Of a stretch of 64,000 nucleotides of DNA, positions 39,544-51,351 are shown one piece after another; positions within the stretch are counted from its first letter, which is position 1, and each line of letters opens with the position of its first letter. Origin of the DNA: Corallochytrium limacisporum. Lineage: Eukaryota; Opisthokonta. The notes beneath the pieces are model-generated. The model was given only the letters and a program-made list of their open reading frames with translations. It was not told where the DNA came from and ran no database searches. The stretch covers positions 116,471-180,470 of the forward strand of contig PDIP01000007.1 in NCBI GenBank assembly GCA_002811645.1, given 5' to 3'. A program made the translations under genes and the position numbers.

Positions 39544-42306
39544 ATGGTTGGCTTTGCACAGGGACTAAACGTCCGGATTCTAGGCATTCCCGAGACCGGC
39601 GCCAGGTCCCGTGTGGAGACCCAGACCAAATTGGATATTCAACTTGTGACAGATGATGGTGAAAAAGTGACAGCGTGGAGCCATTTGGTGCTTCCAAGGA
39701 ATTTGGTTACCAAGTCTGGGGGCAACAACACAGAAATCCTTCCGGAGAAGGCACTTTGTGTGGAACCGTTTGTTGTGTGCGCTAATAATCCGGAAGTTCC
39801 AGTGCAGATGTGTGACAGTTGTGTTCGTCGGGAACGTCACCAGGAAGCCCGTCGTCTGCAGCTGCAGGCCGAACGTCGTGCAAAGGGAGCCCGGAGTGGC
39901 AACACTAAAGACGAAGGGGATAGCAGCAAAGATACCACAGAAGAGGACAGCAACATGACTGGAGAGAATGGCCGAAAGCGAATCATGGTGTTCCATTGCA
40001 AGAGCGCAATTGACTTCAGCAAGGGCGAATGCAAGCTGCCCACTCGGATAACCTGTTATTGCCGTCACCACGATGAAAGCGAGGGCTTTCTGCTTTGTCT
40101 GAGTCTCAAAGACCACAAGGGTCGTGTGATTGCAACCGGCGTGAGCCCGCCGTTGATGATCACTGATGATCACAAAAGCGTACGTGCCCGCGCCCTGAAG
40201 GAAGGCAAACTGACTGGAAAGGAATTGAAACGCAGAGCAAACAAACAGACCAATGCCAACGGGGAATCGCAGACTGCGACAAGCAACGGCAGTGAGTCTA
40301 CATCACAGACATCGAACTCCCGCGAGGCTGCCCGCGCCGAGCGCAAGGCCAGTGTCGCAGCCAAATCTGCAAGAATGAAAGCCGCAAATGCCATGGCCAG
40401 TCAGGCTGCTCGCAACACCAGCAGCTCCGTTATGGCCCAGCTGCAGAAGACTGAAGCGTTCGAATTTAAGTTCAACGGTACTGGCAGCAATTCCCAATCA
40501 CAGATCATGAACGGCATGCCTTCGCTCCTCGGTGCCACCGTCAAGAACGAACACGCTACCATGGGATCCTACCACAGTCCCAACGCAACGCAGAGCATTG
40601 ACGAAATGTTTGACATGGCTGTTGACCGCTGCTCCACAGACGAGGACGATCACTACGACTCCGTCCTGAACGGAAGCAATGGACAAAAGCAAAAGGATCT
40701 GGATGACATCCTTGGCGATGCCAAGATCGGCTCTCCACTGTCCAAGCACTCCATTCATGACGCCAACCTTGGTGGTGTGCGGAAATCCGAAGATGGGATG
40801 CACCTGGACAGCGATTTCCGGGACCTGCATGACCTGATCTCTGGTGTGCATGCGCCCAGTAAACATAACGACGTCGTGCCTTCTTTGCATGACGAAGACG
40901 AGCAGAACGCTCTGAGCCTGGGATCACCGACCATGACCCACTACAACTCGCCTCTGTCCTTCGCTTCCCTGCAGCCTAACACTGGGTCTGCACCATCTGC
41001 GGATCATTCCTTTGGACACATGGCAAATCAACCGCGAATCGACAAGCTCATCCCCGCGGAAGGCCCTTGCCACGGTGGCATAGAGTGTACTATTCTCGGC
41101 TCCAACTTCCGCAACGGTTTGCAGGCCTGCTTCGGCGACATTGAGGCCACCGCAACCCATTTCTGGGGACCATCAACGATGCTCGTTGTAGTGCCTCCGT
41201 CAGTTGTACCAGGTCCTGTGCTGGTGAGCTTGCGCGATCCCACCACTGGAAAGACCACTGGCAACATGCTCGTCGAGTCCCACAAAGAGTCCATCCCAGT
41301 CACCTTCATGTACAAGGATGACAGCGATCGGAACCTGATGGAATGTGCTCTACAGATTGTTGGCCTTAAACTGACGGGCCGTCTCGACGATGCTCGTGCC
41401 ATTGCCCTGCGGATCATGTCCGAGCAGAACAAGGGCGGTAGTGGCGGCAGCAGCGGCAGCGGTGCAGGCACCGCGGGGCAGGCTACCGAGGGCATCCTGG
41501 AAACGTCTCTAGCTAAGTACGCTCCTGAACTCGAGGACCTGGCCCGTACCATCTGTAGTCAGCGTGAAGCCACTTCCGAGGAAGGCAGTGATGGTGAGAA
41601 GGCCACGGAATCCTTGCTCTATGGACCGTTGCGGTTCGCGCTCGGTCCCGAGACCGGCCGAGACAGTGGCATTAATTTGTCCGAGATGGTGACTGCTGAG
41701 AAGCACACAGTGCTCCACTTGGCCGCTTTTGAGGGCTACGCAGACATTGTAGACCTTGTCCTGGATTATATGGACTCCCGGAACGACAGCCGCCACCGGA
41801 GCGAGCAACTCATCAATCAGCCGGACATCAACGGCTATACCGCTCTGCACTTTGCTGTCATGCGGAACCACGTCGAAGTTGTCCGTCTGCTGCTCCACGC
41901 AGGTGCCCGCACCCAACTGATGACGAAGAACGGATATCTTCCACGCGACTTGGCTACGCCAGCCGTGGGAGAGATCCTCAACGATCTCATCAGTCGGTAC
42001 CACATCAGCGACGAGGACAGTGAGGAAGACGAGGATGAGGACGAAGAAGTCGGCGGTAACTCCAGCGTGGCTACCACTGCCATGGACCGCGCTATGCATC
42101 AATCGCCTCCTGTCGATAATGCTGAACCGTCCTTCAGCGACAACTATGAGCTGAAGAAGCAGCCGCGTCGCCGCAAGCGCGATCAGTTGCTGTGGAACTT
42201 CTGGCTTCCCGTGCTGGTCATTACGCTGTTTGCATTGACATACTCGCAGTTCAGCAGTGTCGTTCCCGAATGGACTCCATCCACCGCTCGAGTCATGGCA
42301 ATGTAG
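39544..42306 (+). CDS. MGA2: Spt23/Mga2-like ER-anchored transcription factor (IPT-ankyrin-TM)
   Basis: The 920-residue product begins near NVRILGIPETGARSRVETQTK, the conserved N-terminal domain of Spt23/Mga2, with Cys-containing motifs (QMCDSCVRRE). After a low-complexity linker it has an IPT/TIG domain (about 497-580, PRIDKLIPAEGPCHGG, TMLVVVPPSVVPGPV). Two ankyrin repeats follow (about 719-805, HTVLHLAAFEGYADIVDLVL and DINGYTALHFAVMRNHVEVV). An acidic spacer precedes a single C-terminal membrane helix (about 884-905, FWLPVLVITLFALTYSQF). In yeast such factors are held in the ER membrane as dimers, sense lipid saturation, and are released by ubiquitin-proteasome processing to induce OLE1 desaturase. 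The yeast proteins have longer N termini; no in-frame ATG upstream was preferred here. Single exon. Confidence 0.87.
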   Translation: MVGFAQGLNVRILGIPETGARSRVETQTKLDIQLVTDDGEKVTAWSHLVLPRNLVTKSGGNNTEILPEKALCVEPFVVCANNPEVPVQMCDSCVRRERHQEARRLQLQAERRAKGARSGNTKDEGDSSKDTTEEDSNMTGENGRKRIMVFHCKSAIDFSKGECKLPTRITCYCRHHDESEGFLLCLSLKDHKGRVIATGVSPPLMITDDHKSVRARALKEGKLTGKELKRRANKQTNANGESQTATSNGSESTSQTSNSREAARAERKASVAAKSARMKAANAMASQAARNTSSSVMAQLQKTEAFEFKFNGTGSNSQSQIMNGMPSLLGATVKNEHATMGSYHSPNATQSIDEMFDMAVDRCSTDEDDHYDSVLNGSNGQKQKDLDDILGDAKIGSPLSKHSIHDANLGGVRKSEDGMHLDSDFRDLHDLISGVHAPSKHNDVVPSLHDEDEQNALSLGSPTMTHYNSPLSFASLQPNTGSAPSADHSFGHMANQPRIDKLIPAEGPCHGGIECTILGSNFRNGLQACFGDIEATATHFWGPSTMLVVVPPSVVPGPVLVSLRDPTTGKTTGNMLVESHKESIPVTFMYKDDSDRNLMECALQIVGLKLTGRLDDARAIALRIMSEQNKGGSGGSSGSGAGTAGQATEGILETSLAKYAPELEDLARTICSQREATSEEGSDGEKATESLLYGPLRFALGPETGRDSGINLSEMVTAEKHTVLHLAAFEGYADIVDLVLDYMDSRNDSRHRSEQLINQPDINGYTALHFAVMRNHVEVVRLLLHAGARTQLMTKNGYLPRDLATPAVGEILNDLISRYHISDEDSEEDEDEDEEVGGNSSVATTAMDRAMHQSPPVDNAEPSFSDNYELKKQPRRRKRDQLLWNFWLPVLVITLFALTYSQFSSVVPEWTPSTARVMAM

Positions 42307-42642
42307 ACAAGATAAGTATCTCAACAACAACCTGTAATACATTTACCATAATACCCTTGGGCATTTAGCTCTGTAGAATTTACCTACTCGGCATCCAACC
42401 ATGTCCGTCGGTAGTTTATTGCCCGCATCCACGTGTGCACTATGCAAGTGATGAATGTGTTTTATTTTCACGCTATGTTTTCACTATCCAACTGGTGACC
42501 AGCATCGTGTGGACAGCAAAGGGGACCCGTTTGGAGTCCTCTTTTTTTCTTGTTCTGAAATTCATTTCTTTAAGAGTATTCTTTTCAAGAATGAAATGAA
42601 CTGGTCTGTGTTTCAGCAAACCAGTCACACATGTTTTGTTGT
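42307..42642. other. Convergent spacer
   Basis: About 340 bp between the SPT23-like and Agd3-like 3' ends. T-rich stretches; nothing else seen. Confidence 0.4.
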
Positions 42643-45249
42643 TCAAATACGATCGCCAAGTAGCTCAAGAGACGACCGGAGACGATCCGCTTTGTTGTTG
42701 CGTTGCCTGCGCCAAATCACAAGGGCAACAGCGACTGTGCTCAGAGCAATGACGCAACCGACCACGATGAAACCAATAATCAGGGCATTGTTGCCGTCAC
42801 CACTGTTCACCACAGTGTCGAGGTCATCATCTGCACTGTCCGGGAAGTCTACGGAGCGGGTCCAGGACGCAAGGGGGTTAGGGAGCACTTCCTCAGGACC
42901 GGGGCGCCTCTCACCATCACGTGGCGGGTTCTTCCAGTTCCACGTAGTCTGGAAGCCAGTGTTAGTCTGGCCGGTCAGATTGTAGTAGGTGGTGGTGTCA
43001 GGGCCGTACCGTTCAATACTCTCCACCGCGTTGGCGTAGAAGCCGGTGAGACGAAGTCGGCAAGTTCCTTCCTGGCCCGGTATAATGTTCAGGTTGGTGA
43101 TCGTCCCGTCGTCGGCAATGTCCATGGTCGCAGTGGGGTTGCACGCGTACTGGCTCTCGCGCAGCAGGTAATCCTCATACACTTCGGATTGCTTCCAGGA
43201 GCGCAGGGGAAGGCCCATCAATGGATACAAGCGTGCCAAAACGAATGCAATCCAGTAGGTCAGCAAAGAGTGGGGATGGTCAGGGTTGTTGAACAAGGGG
43301 TCCTTGGCCGTCACCACAGAGCAGTTTTCCTCCTCAGTGTCTGGGCCGACAGTCTCGGAGCAGCCCGTCCCGTTGCGGACGCGCAGGTTGGCCTGATGGA
43401 ACTGACTCATATCCAGGAAGTTGAGCATAACCAGACGGCTTACACGGATAGATTCGCGGCGCATGTTCTCGTCATGCGTGAGATAGTGTCCCTCGTTGGC
43501 GAAATAGATGGCCTCGTTATCCTCCACATCAATAGCCTGGAAGTAGACTTCGGCGGGATCACGCTTGTTGACGTACATACCGTCGTGACCATTGCGTTCA
43601 TACGTCGTGCGCCAGCCATGCCACGGGTAGTTGAAGTTGGTGACGCCTGTGGACTTATCATCGACAATGGAGATGATTCCTAATTTGTCCATGGCCCGCA
43701 AGGCGTATCCATTGAAGAGACCGGAAATACGGGGAGTGATGACATGTTCGCTGGAATGGTAGGGGTGATCATCCAAACCGACTGTCCTTTGCACGCGCAT
43801 GCTGATGTCAATCTCCTGGCTGGCATCATGTTCAGTGATGTTATCCATTTCCAAATGTGAGAAGGTGTGCGTGATCCAGTGGAAATACTCCTGGACCTCG
43901 TCAGTCATGGCGTAGTGCCACACAGGGTCAGAGCGGATCCACGTCCGAACATCATTCTCGTCGAATTCCTCCGGGATGGTGTCGTTCCGGTGGTAGACAA
44001 TAGCGGGACCGGGGAACGGTGTGTCGCCGCCGCACAGATTGAACTCGTTGTCACCGGGCTCTTCGCCGTCAATAGGTGCGCGCCAGCCAGCGCAGGGCAT
44101 ATCGCCAATCCACTGCTCCTCCAAAGCTGCATTTTCGTAACGACGCACAAACTGGTAGGAAACATCAGCCTCCTGGAACATACCGTTGTGGTTGTAGCCC
44201 ATCTCGACCTTGAAGTATGAGTTGGGCGGGAGGGCAGGGTTGGCCAGAACCTCCTCCTGGAATTCCCAGACGCGCTTGAGATCGTAGCGAGTGGAACGAT
44301 ACAGCAGACTGGGACGAGTGAAGGACTGGGAGCGGAGGAACAAGTCATCAATCTGTACACCAAGGTGCAGACGGCGAGAACCTAAAAAGGCGCCCTTGGT
44401 GACCCAGTCAATGGTGTAGTGGTGGAGGGCCAGGGTTGAGCTGTAGATCAGCCAACCGACACCCATGAAGTTGCTCATGATCTCGCTCTTACCATCGTTG
44501 AAGACGGAAACCAAGACGGTTTCCGGGTAATCTTTGTAGGCATCGAATGTAACGACAGCCTGTACCTGACGCGTCTCCTGTGGGTCATCGATTGCAGCGG
44601 GGTTATAGAACGGCACCGTACCGTCCATAGAGTCATCGGGGCCAAAGTCAAAAACGGCACTGTCGCCAAGGACGTAGTTGAGTGCCTGGCCTTCCTCAGA
44701 GAGGCGGGCAACAGACGGACAGTCGCGGATGGTGATGGTTTCATTGTAAGTGTTAAAGTATTCGCGGTTCGGACAGTCACCATTCTCAGTTCCCGCATAG
44801 GAGTAGTCTGTCATCAGCACTTCAGGCCGGGGAAAGACACCAATTTCCAGACGGCGCACGTTAAACTCCTCTTCGTACGCCTTCAGTTCTTCCAGCTGAT
44901 CGTCTCTCAAGGCTTCGGCCCAGCCATCCTCAAATGGATAAGTGGCAGGCTGTCGGATGATGGCACTGTACCGTCCATGGTTGGGGTCATCTGGGTACCG
45001 CAGGTTCAGATCAACAGAGGGGCTACTGTCACGGTTTTCCCTGCCGATGTAGAGAGTGTCAAAAGCCACATTCATCCCCATCAACAACTCAGCATCATAA
45101 AGACGTGGATTGTCAAGTGGGTTTTCCTCTGCATCAAGAGCCACTCCTCCGGTAATCACCAAGACGCGCAAGTCAAGTTTCTTCTCTGCAGACACTGTCC
45201 ATGCCAGCACGGACAGCACCAAAAGAAGTACTCGCGAATGGTACTTCAT
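42643..45249 (-). CDS. Agd3-like (CE18) extracellular polysaccharide deacetylase with membrane anchor
   Basis: The 868-residue product has a signal peptide (MKYHSRVLLLVLSVLAWTVSA), a large luminal domain and a C-terminal membrane helix (about 818-843, NALIIGFIVVGCVIALSTVA) followed by a short basic tail. The catalytic region resembles Agd3 of Aspergillus fumigatus, a CE18 enzyme that removes acetyl groups from cell-wall galactosaminogalactan. A metal-binding GVQIDDLFL lies near residue 300 and HTFSHLEMDN near 462. An N-terminal part (about 25-250) could be the CBM87/Ig-like portion. No gene for Uge3, Gtb3, Ega3 or Sph3 is adjacent, so it is outside a GAG cluster and the polymer is not known. 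The anchor implies action at the cell surface. Single exon; the intact catalytic motifs suggest activity. Confidence 0.8.
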   Translation of the reverse strand: MKYHSRVLLLVLSVLAWTVSAEKKLDLRVLVITGGVALDAEENPLDNPRLYDAELLMGMNVAFDTLYIGRENRDSSPSVDLNLRYPDDPNHGRYSAIIRQPATYPFEDGWAEALRDDQLEELKAYEEEFNVRRLEIGVFPRPEVLMTDYSYAGTENGDCPNREYFNTYNETITIRDCPSVARLSEEGQALNYVLGDSAVFDFGPDDSMDGTVPFYNPAAIDDPQETRQVQAVVTFDAYKDYPETVLVSVFNDGKSEIMSNFMGVGWLIYSSTLALHHYTIDWVTKGAFLGSRRLHLGVQIDDLFLRSQSFTRPSLLYRSTRYDLKRVWEFQEEVLANPALPPNSYFKVEMGYNHNGMFQEADVSYQFVRRYENAALEEQWIGDMPCAGWRAPIDGEEPGDNEFNLCGGDTPFPGPAIVYHRNDTIPEEFDENDVRTWIRSDPVWHYAMTDEVQEYFHWITHTFSHLEMDNITEHDASQEIDISMRVQRTVGLDDHPYHSSEHVITPRISGLFNGYALRAMDKLGIISIVDDKSTGVTNFNYPWHGWRTTYERNGHDGMYVNKRDPAEVYFQAIDVEDNEAIYFANEGHYLTHDENMRRESIRVSRLVMLNFLDMSQFHQANLRVRNGTGCSETVGPDTEEENCSVVTAKDPLFNNPDHPHSLLTYWIAFVLARLYPLMGLPLRSWKQSEVYEDYLLRESQYACNPTATMDIADDGTITNLNIIPGQEGTCRLRLTGFYANAVESIERYGPDTTTYYNLTGQTNTGFQTTWNWKNPPRDGERRPGPEEVLPNPLASWTRSVDFPDSADDDLDTVVNSGDGNNALIIGFIVVGCVIALSTVAVALVIWRRQRNNKADRLRSSLELLGDRI

Positions 45250-47626
45250 TGTGTTCTGTTGTTCGGTTTGTGTGTGTACGAGCTAAGCTTCCCTATTTAA
45301 AGCAATCTGCCACCGCAGTTTCCCGTTCAAATATAGCTATCTGCTTTGCTGTGCCAGTAAATTAAATCGAACCGTTATCTATTTTCGTTTTTGTGTCCCG
45401 TAGGAAAATCGTATTGAATAATCAAACTTGCTCAGTCAGAAGCCCAGCCAAAGGGGGGAACGAATCTTCTAATACCCACCACACACGTAATGAGCGATGG
45501 CCCAAATGGCTTGTCCTTGGGACCGAACCCAGTCGCGTAAGTGACCGTCAATGAACAAAACCACTTCCTCCATCCCATGTATACGAACACATAATCCTAA
45601 CAAGACAACACAAAACACACCCTTCTCTTCATAACCTAGGACCGCGCGGACAGCTCTCAGAGTGCGCTGATGATGAGCACAATCCATTCAACCATGCACC
45701 CCACTCGTCTGTTCGCTTCCACTCCACCACCCCTTCCCCTTTCCCCCCCCCCCTTCTTTCTTCCTTCTCCCCTTCTCCCTCTTCCCCCGGGGGGCCTCCT
45801 TTGTTCCTTCGTTTCCGTTTGCCACCTTTCTCTTTTTTCCTTTTTTTTTTTTTTTTTGGGGGGTGCGAATCACTTCCCTCCCCCCCCCCCCCCCCCGCGT
45901 GTTTTCCGTGAGGTGTCCCTTGGACACGTCCGAACAGAATTCACAGCACCATTTCTCATATTAAATGTTCGGAATCTCCATGGTTCGTAGGAATACCTCG
46001 GCTCCGAAGGCAACGGAAATGGGCGAGCCCGAGGGGTCGGAAACGAGCGAGGGACCGGAGGGAAGGGGGGGGAAGCAAGTCTGTGCCACCGCGAGAGAAG
46101 AGAAGAACACAGACGAGGGGGGGTTTTTTAAAAAGAGGGAAAGAAGGGATGTGTGGGGCGGGGGCAAGATAGGGGAAGAAACGAAAGTAAAAGTTAAAGC
46201 GGTCTATAGCTCCCGAAGTCAAACAAGTGAGACCCTTTTCCTTTTTCTTTTTCTTCTTTTTGAACAGACAAATAAAACTGTTAGAGCGTTGTGCTGAATA
46301 CCGAGAAGGGGGAAGCGAGTCCGCAATCAAAACAAAAAAATGAAAAAAAAAGCCTCGGAGCTCTGCGGATGAGTCAAACCAATAAAAAAACATCTAAGAA
46401 ACATTACGAAAAACTCTAGCAAAGCCCTGCACGGCCTGGGACGAGAAATCGCCATTGACGTCAGTCCAGTCCAACGGTTTTGATATAAGCTCAAACGCCT
46501 TATTGGGAAGGTTGATCACGATGCAGAACGAACAGACAAGGGACAGGCCCGGACACATACGTCCCGGGGAGGCCTCTGTATGGTAGGCGTAGGGGGTTTC
46601 AGTGTATTTGTTGGGTTCGTTCGACACCGGTTTTGTGGGCCATGGACGATAATCGCCATCTGGCGGTGCCGGCTCACGAGCCGGTTCACTTTTACTTTTG
46701 TCCCTCTTTCTTTTTTTTTTCTTTTTTTTTTACTTTCTAATCGTCCCCCGCTGTTTCAGAGGTTTTCTTGGGGCCGGGTTCCTGCCAGTGTTCCCTCCCC
46801 CCCCGGGGAGGGGGGCCCTGTGCAACCAAGGGCACATTTTCCACTTTGCCCACAGTCACAAAGAAAAAGTTTAAATTTGGCTAAGGATGTGCAGAGACAG
46901 TCTCCCCCCTTGTTTCGTTTTTTTTTTACTTCAATTTTTCCTTTTTCCGGCCCTTTTTTTTTCGTTGGGAGACAAAAATTGTGCGACTTGCCCGTCGGCA
47001 AAAAAAGGACACTCGTAGCTCTCTCCTCTTCCACGCAGCAGCGCACTTTGTTTCTCTTTGCTAATCGCGCGAGAGCTTCCTCTCTCCCGGGCCAACCTTT
47101 CTTTTTTTTGGCGGCCGGTTCATTAGTGGCAGTGACACGTTTAAACCTCTCGCTCGCGCCCCCCCCCTCCCCTGGGGCCACCTTCCTTGTTTGAATGAAC
47201 CATCATTCGACAGGCAAAATTTGCTGTATATTCAGTACCACGCTTACGGACATAATTACGCATGTACCTCGTCTGCCTCTAATCCCCCTCCCCCCTCTCG
47301 GAGACAAATGACCAAGAAAGTTAATAAAATCCCTCCTCCCCACGGTGCCACCCCCCCTCCTGGCCAGCGTGTGCAGCAAACATTTGCAAAAATTACCACC
47401 ATTTCAATTTGCTCTCTCTCTCTCTATCCGTTTTTTTTGCCTTTGGTTTTGTTTTATCCTTGGACTGGCCCCTCCCCAGGTGATTTTCCCTGTACCACTT
47501 GTCCTCCCCTTCCCTTCTCCCTGCCGGCCGTCCTTGCCCAATAGTTTCTCCCCATTCCTTTTATGGTGCGCCCCTCAGAGTTCTGTTTCTCGCCGAGAAA
47601 ACCCAAAAAGCCTCCCCCTCCCCCCC

Positions 47627-47831
47627 NNNNNNNNNNNNNNNNNNNNNNNNNNNNNNNNNNNNNNNNNNNNNNNNNNNNNNNNNNNNNNNNNNNNNNNNNN
47701 NNNNNNNNNNNNNNNNNNNNNNNNNNNNNNNNNNNNNNNNNNNNNNNNNNNNNNNNNNNNNNNNNNNNNNNNNNNNNNNNNNNNNNNNNNNNNNNNNNNN
47801 NNNNNNNNNNNNNNNNNNNNNNNNNNNNNNN
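47627..47831. other. Assembly gap (205 N)
   Basis: Undetermined bases between a C-run (CCTCCCCCTCCCCCC) and ACCCGCCTGCCCCCC. Like the other gap it stops in homopolymer-rich DNA and its right side begins with ACCCGCC, similar to the end of the first gap's repeat. Confidence 1.
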
Positions 47832-48634
47832 ACCCGCCTGCCCCCCCCCTCTTTCTTTTCTTTTTTTCTTTTCTTGTTGCTCAGTTTCACTGGGTCCACC
47901 TCCCCCACACACAGCCCCAGAACCTTATTGGCAGCACGACCCCATGCTCCTTTGATGCCATACATTTGTTAGTACATATCTTGCGGAACAATCACTTTCA
48001 TTCCAGATCAGTTGGGAGGAGGAGGAGGGGGAGATACGCTGTGCTGCATGTGCTACCGGGTTTTGCTAGATGTATTTTTTTTGATTGTCCGTCCCCCGCC
48101 AAACCCACTGTCTGGGGCACATAGTTCCTCCCCTTTTCCCTATTTCGCTCTAACCCATGGCCGCGACAGACCAACGAAAAAAGCAACCCTTCCCTGTGTG
48201 ATTGTGGCGCGCGAAGTCAAAGAATCTTAATGGATTTGAATAAGAAAACACTTTACACTGCAAGAACATAATTGGCAGTACTGAGACTATGGACAGTATT
48301 GCAACGAGCACCACAACGGCATGGCCCGACCTGCTCAGTTGATGCGGGAAGAACCGGGACGGTGTGTGTCGTCGTTATTTTTTCTCTCTTCCGTTTCTTT
48401 CTTCTTCAGCCCTCCGGGTCATCGGGGGACCACGGATTGTTCTCTCGATCCGAGCGAAATCGGAAGTGGAGGTATATGGGATTACCGGTAGTTTTTGATC
48501 CATACGTTTACTACTGCCCAAGCGCTCACCACCTGGCTACCCACTCCTCCGACCCGGGCCCACACCCCGAGGGAGGGGGGGGCGTTCCGAACTGAGCAGC
48601 GGTCAAAAAAAGGAGGCAAATTGGGCCCAATGGT

Positions 48635-48647
48635 ATAGTGAATGTAC
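48635..48647 (+). repeat. Copy of recurrent motif ATAGTRAATRTACT
   Basis: ATAGTGAATGTAC followed by CGGC; see the copies at 49406, 49539 and 59855. Confidence 0.3.
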
Positions 48648-49405
48648 CGGCTACCTGATCAGGTAAAGACTAAGCACAATGGGGCAGTCGATAAGGTCAG
48701 GGAACTCCTCAGACGCCTAGCACCCGGAATTGATACTGAATGTAAGGGCCAGTAAGATCGCGCGGAGGACCCCAGGCAATAACAAAAAATTGTGTACTCT
48801 CTCCCAGTGCAAAAACCTCCCACCGGCGGCCAAACCCAGGGAAGGCCCGGAAGGGAGGGAGGAGGGGGGATGGTGGTGGCAGGCCAACAAATGCAGCCCA
48901 ATATTTTGATATCCAAGGCCCTTTTCTGTGTCCAGGTTCGGGCGAAACCGGTATCGAATGTATACGGTTGCCGTGTGCTGACTGTGGACCATTTTTGGAC
49001 ATGGTGCGAATCACCACCGTATTCGACGGGTTCGTACCAGGATCTATCGCTCGCGGGTCAAAACAACAGGCAGAAAAACACACTTGTTCGGGCAAGGAGT
49101 GAGAGGGGTAGGCGTCCCGGACTGGAGTAAAAGTGGGGAGCAGTGGCTTTTAGCTCTTTTATGCACAGCACGTAGGTGTGATAGGCTTGCCCATTCGCTC
49201 AAAACTTTTTTACCGTGGCTTGAAGATTTTTTTCTTTGTTTTCCTCCCGTTCTTTTTATCGGTTGCTTTCGTTCCGCGGCCCCGCTTTCTCCTGCCAAAT
49301 TCTCCAAACGATTACTATACTCGCGCGAATAATGAAACGTCGGAAACAAGCGACTTCGGTCCCGCGGTTCTCGGACGTTGGGTGCCACTTCCATGGAAAT
49401 TCCCT

Positions 49406-49422
49406 ATAATGAATGTACTGAA
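49406..49422 (+). repeat. Copy of recurrent motif ATAGTRAATRTACT
   Basis: ATAATGAATGTACTGAA preceded by TTCCCT. Confidence 0.3.
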
Positions 49423-49506
49423 ATGTAGAAGCACAATTGATGAAGAAGGGCCGTGTCTGAGTGCGAGTGTCAGGTCCCCTGACAGCACCGCACAGAGCAA
49501 AAAAGG

Positions 49507-49552
49507 ACCTTCGGCCTCGAAGTGCATGTGGCCATCCCATAGTAAATATATT
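49507..49552 (+). repeat. Longer copy of the recurrent motif with upstream ACCTTCGGC block
   Basis: ACCTTCGGC at 49507-49515 and ATAGTAAATATATT at 49539-49552. The copy at 59827-59868 has the same two blocks with nearly the same spacing (32 versus 28 bases from block to core). Confidence 0.4.
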
Positions 49553-50173
49553 CGCCAAGAATGGCTAAGAATAGTATAGTGGCACAAGGATCCTATGAGG
49601 CAGGAGCCCAATAAATCAAAGGACAGTCATCGTCACCCAAACGCAGAACAGAAAAAGAAAATACGGAAGAAACCTTTCCACGACGGTGAGATCGCAGAAT
49701 GACGAAAAAGAAAACAAAGAAAAAGGCAATCGGACGAAATTTCATGGGCGCAATTATCACGGACGGGAGCAGACGGCTTTGCCCTAAAGAAAAAAGAAAG
49801 GAAAAAAAGGAAAAAAAAAGAACCCCTCGCAGTTAAAACCAATCTTTCCCGCCATCGCGGGATACCACGCTCATCCAACGCACGATGATCCCCGACAATG
49901 GTTGATAAAATTTGCACATAGCCCATAGTACTACTACTACTACTACTACGAATTTTTGCAGACAGGATGCATGACTGGCGAAATAAGGCGAAATGAAAAA
50001 AAAAGTCAAGAATAAGAACATAAAACGTCCCGCTTTGCCAACACGCGTGATGAATCACAGGGCCCAGGCACGGACAGTCCAGTAACACTTACTAACAGAA
50101 AAAACGAGAAGGCTGTGTGTCTCTGTGTATGTCCCGCGTCTGCGACTGGGTCTGCTGGAAATTTGAGAGAGAG

Positions 50174-50198
50174 GTGTGTGTGTGTGTGTGTGTGTGTG
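50174..50198. repeat. (GT)n microsatellite
   Basis: About 12 GT units after GAGAGAGAG. Confidence 0.95.
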
Positions 50199-51328
50199 GG
50201 CCAACGTGCTAGGCCTGATGCGTGTGCGCGCGCTTCATGTACAACCAACAACCCCCGCCTCACACCGGTGCTCTAATACAGAGCTGTACCCAATTTTTTT
50301 TTCTTTCAGTTTCGGGTCGTTGAGCGTGTGTGTTGGTGGGGGGGGGAGTAGGCAAGAGATGAGCACACCGTGAACCCTCCAAAAGGAGGAGGACCCCGAG
50401 GGCGGAAGTAATATCACCCGCGTTATGAGAATTTGTTATTGTTACTCCAGGGTCACGTTTTAGCATTCTTGGACTATGGACGGTGGCCCATCGCGTTGGT
50501 AATGCATGAGCACATGGACGCACCGCACCCCAAGAGCACCAAATCCGTACCACACCGTCGTCAGGAGTACTGAACAACCCATTGTCTCACTATGGATCGG
50601 ACCTCATGACTGCTGTGTATTCCTCATCTTTCGGCACACGAGGTCTTATGTAGCGCACCGGTGTTTTGTTGCGCAGGTGCAAGTGTCCACCAAAAAGCGA
50701 TGAGCGAGAGTTACCATTCATTCAATACCAAACACCAAGCGAGTCTTCTGCCATCAGTGCTCGAGGAGTCCTGTTCCATCGCCCTAAGCTTCTTCCTCAG
50801 AAATGTTTATCCCCAACATCACGGCATCGAGATGTTAGTACATTGTGTAGGGAACAATGCGTTTGATATCATCAACTCCCACATCTTCCCCGTGCGGGTC
50901 ACACATCTACCGTCGGTTGACAGCGCCTGACCGCACCAATAAGCACGCAAATCACTGATCCCTATTTGTGGATACTCCATGTACTACCTATTGTATTTTG
51001 TTTTCTTTTTTTTCTGAGCTCCCACACGCTCTTTATTGATTTGGTTTCAATCTGCCGATGGAAGATAAAGGTACACAAGGACGAGAGAGAAAACACCGAA
51101 GACGGGCCCTCGCCATGAGGCACAACTTCTTCGCCTAAGGTCGGGTCCTCTCGCGTTTTTCCACCAGCTGATAACAAAGCTCTTCTCCCCCTTCCCCCCT
51201 CCCCCCCCCTTTAACCTTCCCGGGGTTCGTTTCGGACCAGCCACCGGACTCACAACACTGCCAGACACACACTGGGCAGTGTTTGTGGTGGTGGCCACCG
51301 AATGGGGTGTCCAAACCCCCAAAAGAAG

Positions 51329-51351
51329 ACACACACACACACACACACACC
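51329..51351. repeat. (AC)n microsatellite
   Basis: About 11 AC units followed by CAACAAAAACACACAC. Confidence 0.95.

Noticed and set aside
42703-43683. 326-codon plus-strand frame
   Set aside because: Antisense to the Agd3-like gene; no recognisable domain.
47345-48124. Frames running through the second N gap
   Set aside because: Same artefact, in a homopyrimidine-rich stretch.
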